Notes under the pieces: model-generated
Database searches by the model: none
What the model saw: only the letters and a program-made list of their open reading frames with translations
What the model was told of the DNA's origin: nothing
Position numbers and translations under genes: made by a program
From: Paenibacillus glycanilyticus
GTDB taxonomy: Bacteria > Bacillota > Bacilli > Paenibacillales > Paenibacillaceae
Direction: 5' to 3'
DNA: 64,000 nucleotides
Assembly (NCBI RefSeq): GCF_023715145.1
Contig: NZ_JAMBNP010000001.1
Location: 744,001 to 808,000, forward strand
Part shown: one piece after another, positions 8,790 to 16,462 of the stretch
Layout of the letters: each line of letters opens with the position of its first letter
Numbering within the stretch: the stretch's first letter is position 1

Positions 8790-9068
8790 TTATGTGCGCG
8801 CGTGCAAATCCTCTTCTTCTAGCTTCTTGTTTGATTCATCCAGCCGGACAAGCACAACGTCTGCACCGATCTTCACAATATTGCGCCAAGGGATGACAAC
8901 CTCTGTCCCTCCGTTGCCGAACACGCCAAGAAATCTTGTAAATTGGGGAATGACTATCGCATCGATGCGGCCTTGACGGAGATCGAGCTCCAAATCGCTG
9001 ATCTGTCCCAGCTTCTTGCCGTCCACAATATTAATGACATCCTTCGTTTGAAAATCGGATATCTTCAC
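8790..9068 (-). CDS. ylmC: YlmC/YmxH family PRC-barrel sporulation protein
   Basis: A 92-residue PRC-barrel protein with DGKKLGQISDLELDL, GRIDAIVIP and VVIPWRNIVKIGADVVLVR. Family members in Bacilli are small, conserved and often annotated as sporulation proteins; the function is not known. A GTG start at 9068 gives the family N-terminus (KISDFQTKDVINI) and has GGTGA seven bases upstream. The longer ORF start at 9122 lacks support. It follows sigG past a strong terminator, so it likely has its own promoter. Confidence 0.9.
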   Translation of the reverse strand: MKISDFQTKDVINIVDGKKLGQISDLELDLRQGRIDAIVIPQFTRFLGVFGNGGTEVVIPWRNIVKIGADVVLVRLDESNKKLEEEDLHART

Positions 9069-9216
9069 TTGCGCATCACCACTTTTCTTAATGATAAGAA
9101 CGTTGGCGCAGCCGTCATGCACTTAAACGGGATGAACATCCTCACTTATTTATATGTACAAAACGCCCAAAATGTCCTATCCGCGCAAAAAAACAAGTAG
9201 GCCAGGCACGAAAAAA

Positions 9217-9238
9217 AACGGTGCCTGGCGGCACCGTT
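9217..9238 (-). terminator. sigG terminator
   Basis: A perfect 9 bp stem (AACGGTGCC) with a four-base loop overlaps the last base of the sigG stop and is followed on the minus strand by eight T. A second inverted repeat (GCCAGGCAC at 9201-9209 with 9221-9229) shares the right arm and could compete with it. Confidence 0.9.
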
Positions 9239-10020
9239 CAAGTCTTAACATGCTTTTGCATTTGTTGGATAGCTGACTTCTCCAGCCTGGATACCTGCGC
9301 CTGCGAGATGCCGATTTCGTCGGCCACTTCCATCTGCGTCTTTCCTTCAAAGAAACGCATGGATAAAATCATTTTTTCGCGGTCGTTAAGCTTATGCATC
9401 GCCTCTCGGAGAGCAATCTCCTCAATCCATGACACATCCTTGTTCTTGTCATCGCTGATCTGGTCCATCACATAGATCGGATCGCCGCCGTCATGATAGA
9501 TCGGTTCAAACAGCGATACCGGATCCTGAATGGCGTCTAAGGCGAATACGACATCTTCCTTCGGTACATTTAGAGCTTCGGAAATTTCGAAAATCGTTGG
9601 TTCACGCGAATTTTGATTCGTCAGGCTGTCACGAACCTGCAGCGCTTTATAGGCAATATCCCTCAGGCTCCGCGATACGCGGATCGGATTATTGTCACGC
9701 AAGTAACGGCGAATTTCACCGATAATCATCGGTACGGCGTAGGTGGAAAATTTGACGTTTTGGCTAAGGTCGAAATTATCGATCGCCTTCATAAGTCCGA
9801 TGCAGCCGACCTGGAATAAGTCGTCCACAAACTCTCCCCTATTGTTAAACCGTTGAATCACACTAAGAACCAGCCTTAAATTGCCGTTAACTAATTTCTC
9901 TCTTGCTGCCCATTCATTCTGGGTTTGTAGTGCGGTGAACAACTCCCGCATTTCGGCATTGGTCAGGACAGGCAGTTTCGCGGTATCCACTCCACAGATC
10001 TCGACTTTATTTCGGGTCAA
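9238..10020 (-). CDS. sigG: Late forespore sigma factor SigG
   Basis: A 260-residue sigma-70 family protein. The N-terminus RNKVEICGVDTAKLPVL is diagnostic of SigG. Region 2 contains FQVGCIGLMKAIDNFDL and region 4 ends in the helix-turn-helix MEVADEIGISQAQVSRLEK. It directs late forespore transcription after engulfment. Translation starts at TTG 10020, with GGGAGGT seven bases before it; the longer ORF start at 10056 does not fit the family. It lies 105 bases after sigE, room enough for the separate forespore promoter known from B. subtilis. Confidence 0.98.
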   Translation of the reverse strand: MTRNKVEICGVDTAKLPVLTNAEMRELFTALQTQNEWAAREKLVNGNLRLVLSVIQRFNNRGEFVDDLFQVGCIGLMKAIDNFDLSQNVKFSTYAVPMIIGEIRRYLRDNNPIRVSRSLRDIAYKALQVRDSLTNQNSREPTIFEISEALNVPKEDVVFALDAIQDPVSLFEPIYHDGGDPIYVMDQISDDKNKDVSWIEEIALREAMHKLNDREKMILSMRFFEGKTQMEVADEIGISQAQVSRLEKSAIQQMQKHVKT

Positions 10021-10125
10021 CGTGATTACCTCCCAAGGAGAAACATTAATGTACATTATCTCCTCGGACCCCCATTTTATTCTTCCGAAAACGGGGTATC
10101 TGTTGACCCATAATTGGGAATAACT

Positions 10126-10848
10126 TTACACCATTTTGTTAAATTCCTTGCGCAGACGCTTGATGATCCGCTTCTCAAGACGCGAAATATAGGACTGCGA
10201 AATACCTAGAAGATCGGCCACATCCTTCTGGGTTTTTTCCTCTCCGTCGGCAAGTCCAAACCTCAGCTCCATAATAATACGCTCCCGCTCCGACAGCTTA
10301 TCAAGCGCTTTATGAAGAAGCTTGCGGTCGACCTGCTCCTCGATATTCCGGTAGATGGTGTCATTCTCCGTACCGAGCACGTCGGACAAGAGCAGCTCGT
10401 TGCCATCCCAATCAATGTTCAGCGGCTCATCAAAAGATACCTCTGTCCGCGTCTTGCTGTTGCGGCGCAGATACATGAGAATTTCGTTCTCGATACAGCG
10501 GGAGGCGTAAGTGGCCAGCTTGATTTTTTTCTCCGGATCAAACGTATTGACCGCTTTAATCAGACCGATTGCACCGATCGATACCAGATCTTCAATATGA
10601 ATGCCGGTATTCTCAAATTTACGCGCAATGTAAACGACGAGGCGCAAATTGCGCTCAATCAGCATCGCGCGGATTGCCGTATCACCGGATGGAAGCTTGT
10701 CGAGCAAATATTCCTCTTCTTCACGGGTCAAGGGCGGAGGTAGCGCCTCGCTGCCGCCGATATAATAGATTTCTTCGCTTTTTAATCCGAATAAAAACAA
10801 AACACGATAATAATATAACTGCAGGACTAATTTCCACTTGACGAGCAT
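10126..10848 (-). CDS. sigE: Early mother cell sigma factor SigE (with pro-sequence)
   Basis: A 240-residue sigma factor. The hydrophobic N-terminus ([19 protein letters not shown]) is the pro-sequence removed by SpoIIGA. Core regions follow: [16 protein letters not shown] (2.1-2.2), [17 protein letters not shown] (2.3-2.4) and [19 protein letters not shown] (4.2). It governs early mother-cell gene expression. The second ATG (10848) is chosen because GGGGAGGG is ten bases upstream and too close to the first ATG at 10857. It is co-transcribed with spoIIGA, 51 bases upstream. Confidence 0.98.
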   Translation of the reverse strand: MLVKWKLVLQLYYYRVLFLFGLKSEEIYYIGGSEALPPPLTREEEEYLLDKLPSGDTAIRAMLIERNLRLVVYIARKFENTGIHIEDLVSIGAIGLIKAVNTFDPEKKIKLATYASRCIENEILMYLRRNSKTRTEVSFDEPLNIDWDGNELLLSDVLGTENDTIYRNIEEQVDRKLLHKALDKLSERERIIMELRFGLADGEEKTQKDVADLLGISQSYISRLEKRIIKRLRKEFNKMV

Positions 10849-10899
10849 GCGGCCCATCCCTCCCCAAAATGATGTAAACGTTCATCCTTCTTAATCCAA

Positions 10900-11823
10900 T
10901 CATTGGCTGTTCTGAACGAGTGACGGATGGATTATCGCTTGGTAAGCACTGTCTGACGAAAGCTTGCCGCCGTCGATGCCGACCAGCACCTTCCGAGAGA
11001 CGAATACTTGCCCTTCCCGCTCAATTTGAACATAATCCGGCTTCAAGGCCAGCATAAATTGTGATCCGCGATTGATTCCTCTGTAGGGTACAAGTCGCAG
11101 ACGATCCTGCCAGGCAAAGGTTTCTTCGCCAAGACCGGCAACAAGCCGATCTACCTGCGCTTCGCGAATGCTTTTGAGCCATGACTCCGGCAAATCATCT
11201 TGCCATACGTTCGCCTCCACAACCATAACCGGCGTCCTGGTTAACGGGTCATACAGCTGGTTGCCCGTGTCGATCAGTCCGGTGCACGTATGCTCCCGGT
11301 CGCCGATTTGAATTTTCACCTCGGCCAAATGGGTTCTCACCAGCTCCCTCTCGCGCCGCTGTACATAAACCGAGCGGTATATGTAAATGCCGATACTAAA
11401 CGCAGCGAGCACATAAATAAATCCCATCTTCAGCTCGATCTGCATACCGCCATTTATAAAGGTGATCGTGCGCCAAACTTCGCCTGAGCCCTGCATCAAC
11501 AAGTAATGAATACCGATGATCGCGCCAGCGGCTACGAAATTAATCGTATAGAAGGCCGCGATGTTCCTGAAGAAGTTCTGAATCGAGAAGAAGCCAAACG
11601 CGACCCATAACATGAGGAGGGAAATCAGTATTTTTACAGCTAATGTAAATAGGATGGATAACGGCGGAAAAAGCATAAGAACAACGTAGCAAGCGCCAAT
11701 GCCGGCTGCCGTAAGCACCCGCCAAGGACGTGCCTGGATATGGCGAACCCAGGCGGTCGTCAGCAGTATACTGCCGTCCACAAGCATCTCCCGCACAAAC
11801 ATGACATCGACATAAACAGCCAC
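10900..11823 (-). CDS. spoIIGA: Sporulation sigma-E processing protease SpoIIGA
   Basis: A 307-residue polytopic protein with about five N-terminal membrane helices (residues 1-150) and a cytoplasmic C-terminal aspartic protease domain. The catalytic Asp is in TGLIDTGNQLYDPLTR. It cleaves the SigE pro-sequence at the septum once activated by forespore SpoIIR. It starts at GTG 11823 with GGAAGGTGA upstream. It forms an operon with sigE behind a Spo0A-type promoter. Confidence 0.96.
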   Translation of the reverse strand: MAVYVDVMFVREMLVDGSILLTTAWVRHIQARPWRVLTAAGIGACYVVLMLFPPLSILFTLAVKILISLLMLWVAFGFFSIQNFFRNIAAFYTINFVAAGAIIGIHYLLMQGSGEVWRTITFINGGMQIELKMGFIYVLAAFSIGIYIYRSVYVQRRERELVRTHLAEVKIQIGDREHTCTGLIDTGNQLYDPLTRTPVMVVEANVWQDDLPESWLKSIREAQVDRLVAGLGEETFAWQDRLRLVPYRGINRGSQFMLALKPDYVQIEREGQVFVSRKVLVGIDGGKLSSDSAYQAIIHPSLVQNSQ

Positions 11824-11893
11824 AGCTTCACCTTCCAGCGGGTTCGAAGGACAGTCTTACTTGCTCTCCCCTCCGGAGAGAACGATTGACCCT

Positions 11894-11926
11894 AGTATAT
11901 AAAAATCTTATTTCAAAGTCTGTCTA
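11894..11926 (-). promoter_or_regulatory. spoIIG operon promoter with wide spacing
   Basis: On the minus strand TATACT (11894-11899) is preceded by TAGACA (11921-11926) with 21 bases between them. The B. subtilis spoIIG promoter is sigma-A dependent, activated by Spo0A, and known for similarly wide spacing (22 bases). The first codon of spoIIGA is about 70 bases downstream. Confidence 0.7.
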
Positions 11927-11960
11927 AACATGACGGTATGACATAGCTTTTTTTGTCGAG
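11921..11960 (-). promoter_or_regulatory. Two candidate Spo0A boxes before spoIIGA
   Basis: TGTCTAA at 11921-11927, overlapping the -35, and TGTCGAG at 11954-11960 each match six of seven bases of the 0A box TGTCGAA. They are 33 bases apart, three helical turns. The placement over and just upstream of the -35 is what Spo0A activation at spoIIG needs. Confidence 0.55.
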
Positions 11961-12128
11961 GGTAAAATGGGAGTTTATAGGGCTAACGGGTTGTTGCCAT
12001 ACCGGGAATATGGTAATCTTTATCCATATTACTCCTATGACTGTGAAGCACACGCCGCGTTTTAAGGAACCTCTCTGTTCCTTAGGCGCGGCTTTTTTAT
12101 TCCGATTTGACGAGGAGCGTGACTGGTT
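11961..12128 (+). other. Structured region with hairpin and plus-strand terminator before the nuclease-fold gene
   Basis: Two hairpins read on the plus strand. The first is GGAATATGG (12005-12013) with CCATATTACTCC (12024-12035). The second is a strong terminator: GCCGCG plus TAAGGAAC (12054-12070) pair with GTTCCTTA plus CGCGGC (12077-12092), followed by six T. No ORF upstream on this strand explains a terminator here. A small RNA or an attenuated leader for the gene at 12129 is possible. Confidence 0.5.
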
Positions 12129-12791
12129 TTGTCGTATGAGGAGGTATTTAATAGTTGGTATGACGTTCATCTTAAGAGACGTGATGGCGAAAATAAAAGA
12201 AGACTTGAGGAAGGAATGAGCCATGAGGGCAAGCTGTTTCTTCAAAAGATATGGTGGCCCGCCTTCTCGCAATTCGACCATCTTCATCCTGAATACGAGT
12301 TATTGGACTTCCGTGACGGGAAGCGATATCTGGATTTTGCCTATTTACGTGATTCCATTCGGCTTGCTATTGAGATTGACGGATTTAATACGCATGCTGC
12401 AGGGGTTAGCAGATGGCAGTTCTCTGACCAGCTGGTCCGGCAGAATCATCTTGTAATAGACGGGTGGCAGGTGCTGCGATTCTCTTACGATGATGTTAAA
12501 GACAAGCCTCGGATGTGCATCCAAGTGCTTCAGCAATTTTTTGGTGCGCGATTTGGGAGTGCCGAGGCAGCTGAGATAAATGCGGACCTGATTCTGGAGG
12601 CAGAGATTCTGAAGTATGCTCTGCAGCTAGGCAGGCCGGTTAGGCCGATTGATATTGAACGTTATCTTCATATAGGTCAGAAACGTACCATGAAAATTAT
12701 TCAAACGATGTTAACAAGCAATAGATTAGTCAAGCATGGGAAAGGTGAACATCGCGTTCGATGTTATAGCGTTAATAGAGATAAGCTATAA
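12129..12791 (+). CDS. DUF559-like, PD-(D/E)XK nuclease-fold protein
   Basis: A 220-residue protein on the strand opposite to all its neighbours. Residues 30-130 resemble the DUF559/Vsr-like nuclease fold: HEGKLFLQKIWWP, then KRYLDFAYLRDSIRLAIEID and GFNTH with candidate metal ligands (D, then E-x-D), then VIDGWQVLRFSYDDV. The last 65 residues look like a winged helix (ILKYALQLGRPVRPIDIERYL and onward). The TTG at 12129 is chosen because GAGGAG lies 13 bases upstream; a start at the later ATG (MSHEGK) would also keep the domain. It interrupts the ftsZ-spoIIGA junction and looks like an accessory gene. Substrate and activity are unknown. Confidence 0.75.
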   Translation: MSYEEVFNSWYDVHLKRRDGENKRRLEEGMSHEGKLFLQKIWWPAFSQFDHLHPEYELLDFRDGKRYLDFAYLRDSIRLAIEIDGFNTHAAGVSRWQFSDQLVRQNHLVIDGWQVLRFSYDDVKDKPRMCIQVLQQFFGARFGSAEAAEINADLILEAEILKYALQLGRPVRPIDIERYLHIGQKRTMKIIQTMLTSNRLVKHGKGEHRVRCYSVNRDKL

Positions 12792-12801
12792 TTCATTCAG
12801 G

Positions 12802-12880
12802 GCTGTTAGACTCCTTTGGAGCTTACAGCCCAGATTGGGCTGCTTTTCTGGTGCTGTTAGATGCTTTTGGAGCTTACAGC
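12802..12880 (+). repeat. Pair of 28 bp direct repeats with palindromic ends
   Basis: Copies at 12802-12829 and 12853-12880 share GCTGTTAGA, TTTGGAGCTTACAGC and most of the middle. Each is itself partly palindromic (GCTGTTAG with CTTACAGC, and in the first copy CTCC with GGAG). They lie between the nuclease-fold gene stop and the ftsZ terminator, where the first could also act as a weak stem for the plus-strand gene. Confidence 0.8.
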
Positions 12881-12948
12881 TTACAATAGGACAATGAGCA
12901 GGGCATACCATTTGGCCGTTGCAGGTTCATTCTTATATAAATAAAAAA

Positions 12949-12977
12949 ACGCATGACCGGCTGGGCCGGTCATGCGT
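12949..12977 (-). terminator. ftsZ terminator
   Basis: A perfect 13 bp stem ACGCATGACCGGC with a three-base loop is followed on the minus strand by a T tract (12943-12948). It is 13 bases after the ftsZ stop. Confidence 0.92.
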
Positions 12978-12989
12978 TAAGTCAAAAGA

Positions 12990-14120
12990 TTAGCGGTCGT
13001 TGCGACGGTTGCGAAGGAACGCAGGGATTTCGAGCTGATCGCTCGAAGACGATGCGCCAAATGGTTTAACCGCGGCAGTTTGCGACGTGGACGACGCAGT
13101 TGTCGTTGTCTGGCGAGCTTCCGGCTCTGCTTGAGGCTGAGGCGCACGGCGCGTTGCAGCGGATGGCTTATGCTCGAAGCCCGTTGCGATTACCGTTACC
13201 TTGATCTCATCCTTCAGCTCTTCGTCGATGATTGCACCAAAGATCATGTTTACTTCCGGATCGGAAGCAGAGATAACGATCTCGGCCGCTTCATTAACTT
13301 CGTACAACGACAGGTTGCTGCCGCCTGTAATGTTCATGATAACGCCGCGAGCGCCGTCAATGGACGTCTCGAGCAGCGGGCTCATAATGGCTTTCTTTGC
13401 CGCTTCTGCAGCACGGTTCTCGCCTGTAGCGATACCGATACCCATCAGCGCGGAACCGCGTTCCGTCATAATCGTCTTCACGTCTGCAAAGTCAAGGTTA
13501 ATCAGACCTGGTACTGCGATCAGGTCGGAGATACCTTGAACAGCTTGGCGAAGGACGTTATCCGCCTCACGGAATGCTTCCAGCATCGGAGTCTTCTTGT
13601 CAACGATCTCAAGCAAACGGTCATTCGGGATGACGATCAGCGTATCTACCTTTTCCTTCAGCGCTTCGATGCCAAGCTCTGCTTGTGCGGAACGCTTGCG
13701 GCCTTCGAAGGTGAAAGGACGGGTAACTACGCCTACTGTCAGAGCGCCGCATTCGCGCGCGATCTCCGCAATAACCGGAGCTGCACCAGTTCCCGTACCG
13801 CCGCCCATGCCGGCAGTAACGAATACCATGTCCGAGCCTTTCAGTTGCTGCATAACAAGCTCTCTCGACTCTTCAGCCGCTTTCTTGCCTACTTCCGGAT
13901 TCGCTCCGGCGCCAAGTCCGCGAGTCAGCTTATCGCCGATTTGCAGCTTATGCTCGGACTTTGCAAGGTGCAAAGCTTGCGCATCCGTATTTACGGTTAT
14001 GAAATCGACGCCTTTAACGCCGTTCTCAATCATACGATTAACGGCGTTGCTGCCGCCGCCGCCAACACCAATTACCTTTATTTGAGCGAGTTGCTCCAGA
14101 TCCAAATCGAATTCCAACAT
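12990..14120 (-). CDS. ftsZ: Cell division GTPase FtsZ
   Basis: The tubulin homologue that forms the Z ring, 376 residues. It has [13 protein letters not shown] near the N-terminus, the tubulin signature [10 protein letters not shown] at about 107-116, the T7 loop region NLDFADV, a Gln/Thr/Ser-rich linker, and the C-terminal peptide [10 protein letters not shown] bound by FtsA and SepF. The start is an ATG after GGGGGAAAATGAAAG. It lies 17 bases after ftsA and is co-transcribed with it. Confidence 0.99.
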   Translation of the reverse strand: MLEFDLDLEQLAQIKVIGVGGGGSNAVNRMIENGVKGVDFITVNTDAQALHLAKSEHKLQIGDKLTRGLGAGANPEVGKKAAEESRELVMQQLKGSDMVFVTAGMGGGTGTGAAPVIAEIARECGALTVGVVTRPFTFEGRKRSAQAELGIEALKEKVDTLIVIPNDRLLEIVDKKTPMLEAFREADNVLRQAVQGISDLIAVPGLINLDFADVKTIMTERGSALMGIGIATGENRAAEAAKKAIMSPLLETSIDGARGVIMNITGGSNLSLYEVNEAAEIVISASDPEVNMIFGAIIDEELKDEIKVTVIATGFEHKPSAATRRAPQPQAEPEARQTTTTASSTSQTAAVKPFGASSSSDQLEIPAFLRNRRNDR

Positions 14121-14137
14121 CTTTCATTTTCCCCCGA

Positions 14138-15385
14138 TCAAATAAATTCGCTAAACATATTTTTCAACCGTTCGAACATACCGGGTTTGGATGAAGCGGT
14201 GGTACCCGACTTGCGGCTTGCCGTTTTCTTCCCTGTACTTGCTGCTGCTCCTCGTACTCCCATATATTTCGACACGTATTGGATCATTCCTACCCCGCTG
14301 CTGTAAGCAGGGTCTCGCACGCCGATATAATCCGGCGATGCGATACGAACGGATGACTCCAGCTCCGCTTGCGCAAGTGCCAGCGTACCCGGCATCGTAA
14401 CAGAACCTCCAGTGAGTACGTATCCGTTCACTTTATCCCCATAACCAAGCCTGCGCACCTCTTGGCGCACAAGATGGAAGATCTCCTGCATGCGCGGCTC
14501 AATAATGCTGGCCAGATCGACCTGGGAAAACTCTTTCTCTACATTGCTTCCCATGCGGGTTACTTTGAATTTCACATCGTCGGCTGCATCGTTGACAAAA
14601 GCGCAGCCGTACTTCAGCTTAATTTTCTCCGCCTGCTCCGATTGCGTGCGAAGCCCGTAGGCAATATCGTTGGTGACATATTCCCCGCCGATAGGCAAGG
14701 TTGAAATAGCGGCCAAGCTGCCTTGCTCGTAGATGGTAATCGTTGTAGAACCTGCACCGATATCGGTAAGCACCGTTCCAATCGTCTTCTCATCTTTTGT
14801 AAGCGACATAACACCAGAAGCGAGTGACATCAGGATTACTCCAGAAATCCGAAGCCCGGCTTTCTCTACGCAGCGCATTAAATTATGTATAGCCGTCTTT
14901 GCACCCGTCACAATGGTCGCTTCAACCTCAAGCCGTACGCCAATCATTCCGCGCGGGTCTGAGATGCCTTCCAAGCCGTCTACCAAAAACTGCTTCGGTA
15001 CTAAATTAACGATTTCTCTTTCAGGAGGAAGCGCGACCACCTTGGCCGCTTGAACAACGCGTTCGATATCTTCCTCGCCTATTTCACGATCCTCATTGGA
15101 TACTGCAACAACGCCACGATTCGTCTGAAGTGCAATGTGATTCCCTTGAATCCCAACATAGACGTCCGATATTTGAATGCCAACCATTCTTTCCGCATGC
15201 TCCACTGCGCTGCGAATCGACTGCACGGTCTGGTCAATATCTACAATAGCTCCCTTGCGAATACCCTCCGAGTCGGCAGATCCAACTCCAATAATATTAA
15301 TGGTTCCGTTGCTCACTTCCCCAATAATAGCACGAACTTTGGATGTACCGATGTCCAAACTGACGATGATGTCGTTACTGCTCAA
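14138..15385 (-). CDS. ftsA: Cell division protein FtsA
   Basis: A 415-residue actin-like ATPase that tethers FtsZ to the membrane. The phosphate-1 motif region VSLDIGTSKVRAIIGEV is at the N-terminus, LTDIGAGSTTI supplies phosphate-2, and VLTGGSVTMPG the adenosine motif. The C-terminal amphipathic helix (KPGMFERLKNMFSEFI) is the membrane anchor. It starts at TTG 15385 with GGGAGGT eight bases upstream. The 225 bases before it hold a sigma-H type promoter, as at the B. subtilis ftsAZ locus. Confidence 0.97.
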   Translation of the reverse strand: MSSNDIIVSLDIGTSKVRAIIGEVSNGTINIIGVGSADSEGIRKGAIVDIDQTVQSIRSAVEHAERMVGIQISDVYVGIQGNHIALQTNRGVVAVSNEDREIGEEDIERVVQAAKVVALPPEREIVNLVPKQFLVDGLEGISDPRGMIGVRLEVEATIVTGAKTAIHNLMRCVEKAGLRISGVILMSLASGVMSLTKDEKTIGTVLTDIGAGSTTITIYEQGSLAAISTLPIGGEYVTNDIAYGLRTQSEQAEKIKLKYGCAFVNDAADDVKFKVTRMGSNVEKEFSQVDLASIIEPRMQEIFHLVRQEVRRLGYGDKVNGYVLTGGSVTMPGTLALAQAELESSVRIASPDYIGVRDPAYSSGVGMIQYVSKYMGVRGAAASTGKKTASRKSGTTASSKPGMFERLKNMFSEFI

Positions 15386-15456
15386 CCCGCGGCACCTCCC
15401 GTTTCAACTAATTAAATTTACACAAGAATAGGGTTTAAACATTCGTCCTTCTACTT

Positions 15457-15483
15457 ATTCAACACCTTTGATATATTCCCTCT
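15457..15483 (-). promoter_or_regulatory. Sigma-H type promoter of ftsAZ
   Basis: On the minus strand AGAGGGAAT (15475-15483) and GTTGAAT (15457-15463) are separated by 11 bases. This matches the sigma-H consensus RnAGGAWWW, N11-12, RnnGAAT, with one mismatch in the -35. The predicted start lies about 65 bases before the ftsA codon. B. subtilis ftsAZ has a sigma-H promoter (p2) used at sporulation onset. Confidence 0.65.
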
Positions 15484-15610
15484 TTTTTCAACAAAATTTT
15501 CATTTCCCTAATGTCGCGGCATTAAGCCTTATGTTATGAATCCTCATGAATGCTTGATTATCTATGAAAATATATTAAATCTGTGTATAAAATTCTACCA
15601 TTCTTTCTAC

Positions 15611-16378
15611 CTATTGAGTAGTCTCTTTTTGATCAGATTCCATATTTTCTGAAGCATTACTATTAAACGGAACATAAGTGTCCGCGAGCAGCATTGTAAT
15701 CTTCCCGGGCTCCTGGGTCTCGATAACCGCATTTAGCGCTTCGATCTTCTCGGCAAGCAGGGAGACCGCCGTGATGACCTCAAATTTGGTCCGAGTGTAG
15801 ATCTTGATCCGGTCTGGATAGGCCTTGGACGGATACGGGATAATCTCCGACAGGTCAGACAGCTGCTTTTCCGAGATTTGCCCCAGCTGCTTGGTCAGCT
15901 CTGCCCGGTTCGGGTCATCCGGCTTCCATCCGGAGAGCACCGGCTTGTCCATCAGAAATTCGTCGCTTAATGCCGAAACATTCGTGCCGTTCGACATAAT
16001 GGCGGCCATTTCGCCGTTTGCTGACAATTCGAACGCGACTACGGGAAATTCTCTGATCGTTATTTTGACATTGCCGGGGAAGGACTTCGCGACGCTAGCT
16101 TCCTGAATCGGCTTCAAAGCCGTGAGGCGGCTCTCAACTTTGCCCTCCGATACGCCGAAGTAAGCGTCTCCTGCGGTAATGCCAGAGGCTGCCTGAATAT
16201 CGCTTTTGGAAGTATATTGTGCGCCCTCTATTGTTATCGTCGTAATCTTGCTGATTGATGAGTTGAAAAATAATACAGATAAGAGAATAACAAACAATAA
16301 AAAAAGAACGGTCAGCAGTTTGCGGCTGCCCTTCCTCTTGCGCTCCGGCTCTTTCAACACAGGCACTAGCTCGCTCAT
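15611..16378 (-). CDS. divIB: Cell division protein DivIB/FtsQ
   Basis: A 255-residue bitopic protein: short charged cytoplasmic N-terminus (PERKRKGSRK), one membrane helix at about 22-44, then an extracytoplasmic POTRA domain (TTITIEGAQYTSKSDIQAASGI region) and a beta domain. It belongs to the FtsL-DivIC-DivIB subcomplex that activates septal peptidoglycan synthesis. It follows murA by 84 bases that hold an attenuator-like hairpin. Confidence 0.93.
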   Translation of the reverse strand: MSELVPVLKEPERKRKGSRKLLTVLFLLFVILLSVLFFNSSISKITTITIEGAQYTSKSDIQAASGITAGDAYFGVSEGKVESRLTALKPIQEASVAKSFPGNVKITIREFPVVAFELSANGEMAAIMSNGTNVSALSDEFLMDKPVLSGWKPDDPNRAELTKQLGQISEKQLSDLSEIIPYPSKAYPDRIKIYTRTKFEVITAVSLLAEKIEALNAVIETQEPGKITMLLADTYVPFNSNASENMESDQKETTQ

Positions 16379-16396
16379 AACTTGTCCCTTCCTTCT

Positions 16397-16432
16397 AAAA
16401 AAACATCCGGTCCTCCTTATTGGCAGGGCCGG
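16397..16432 (-). terminator. Weak terminator or attenuator between murA and divIB
   Basis: On the minus strand CCGG-C-CCT-g-CC pairs with GG-AGG-A-CCGG around an AATAA loop, with one bulge and one mismatch, followed by ATG and seven T (16397-16403). It could partly uncouple divIB from murA. Confidence 0.45.
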
Positions 16433-16462
16433 TCGTTTCTATCCAGCTGCGATTTCACCCGA

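Noticed and set aside
9201-9229. Antiterminator for ylmC formed by GCCAGGCAC arms
   Set aside because: The arms pair, but the loop is the T tract of the sigG terminator and no leader or sensor element accompanies it; chance overlap is as likely.
13080-14306. 408-codon ORF antisense to ftsZ and the end of ftsA
   Set aside because: Shadow frame; Cys- and Arg-rich nonsense composition and no start signals.
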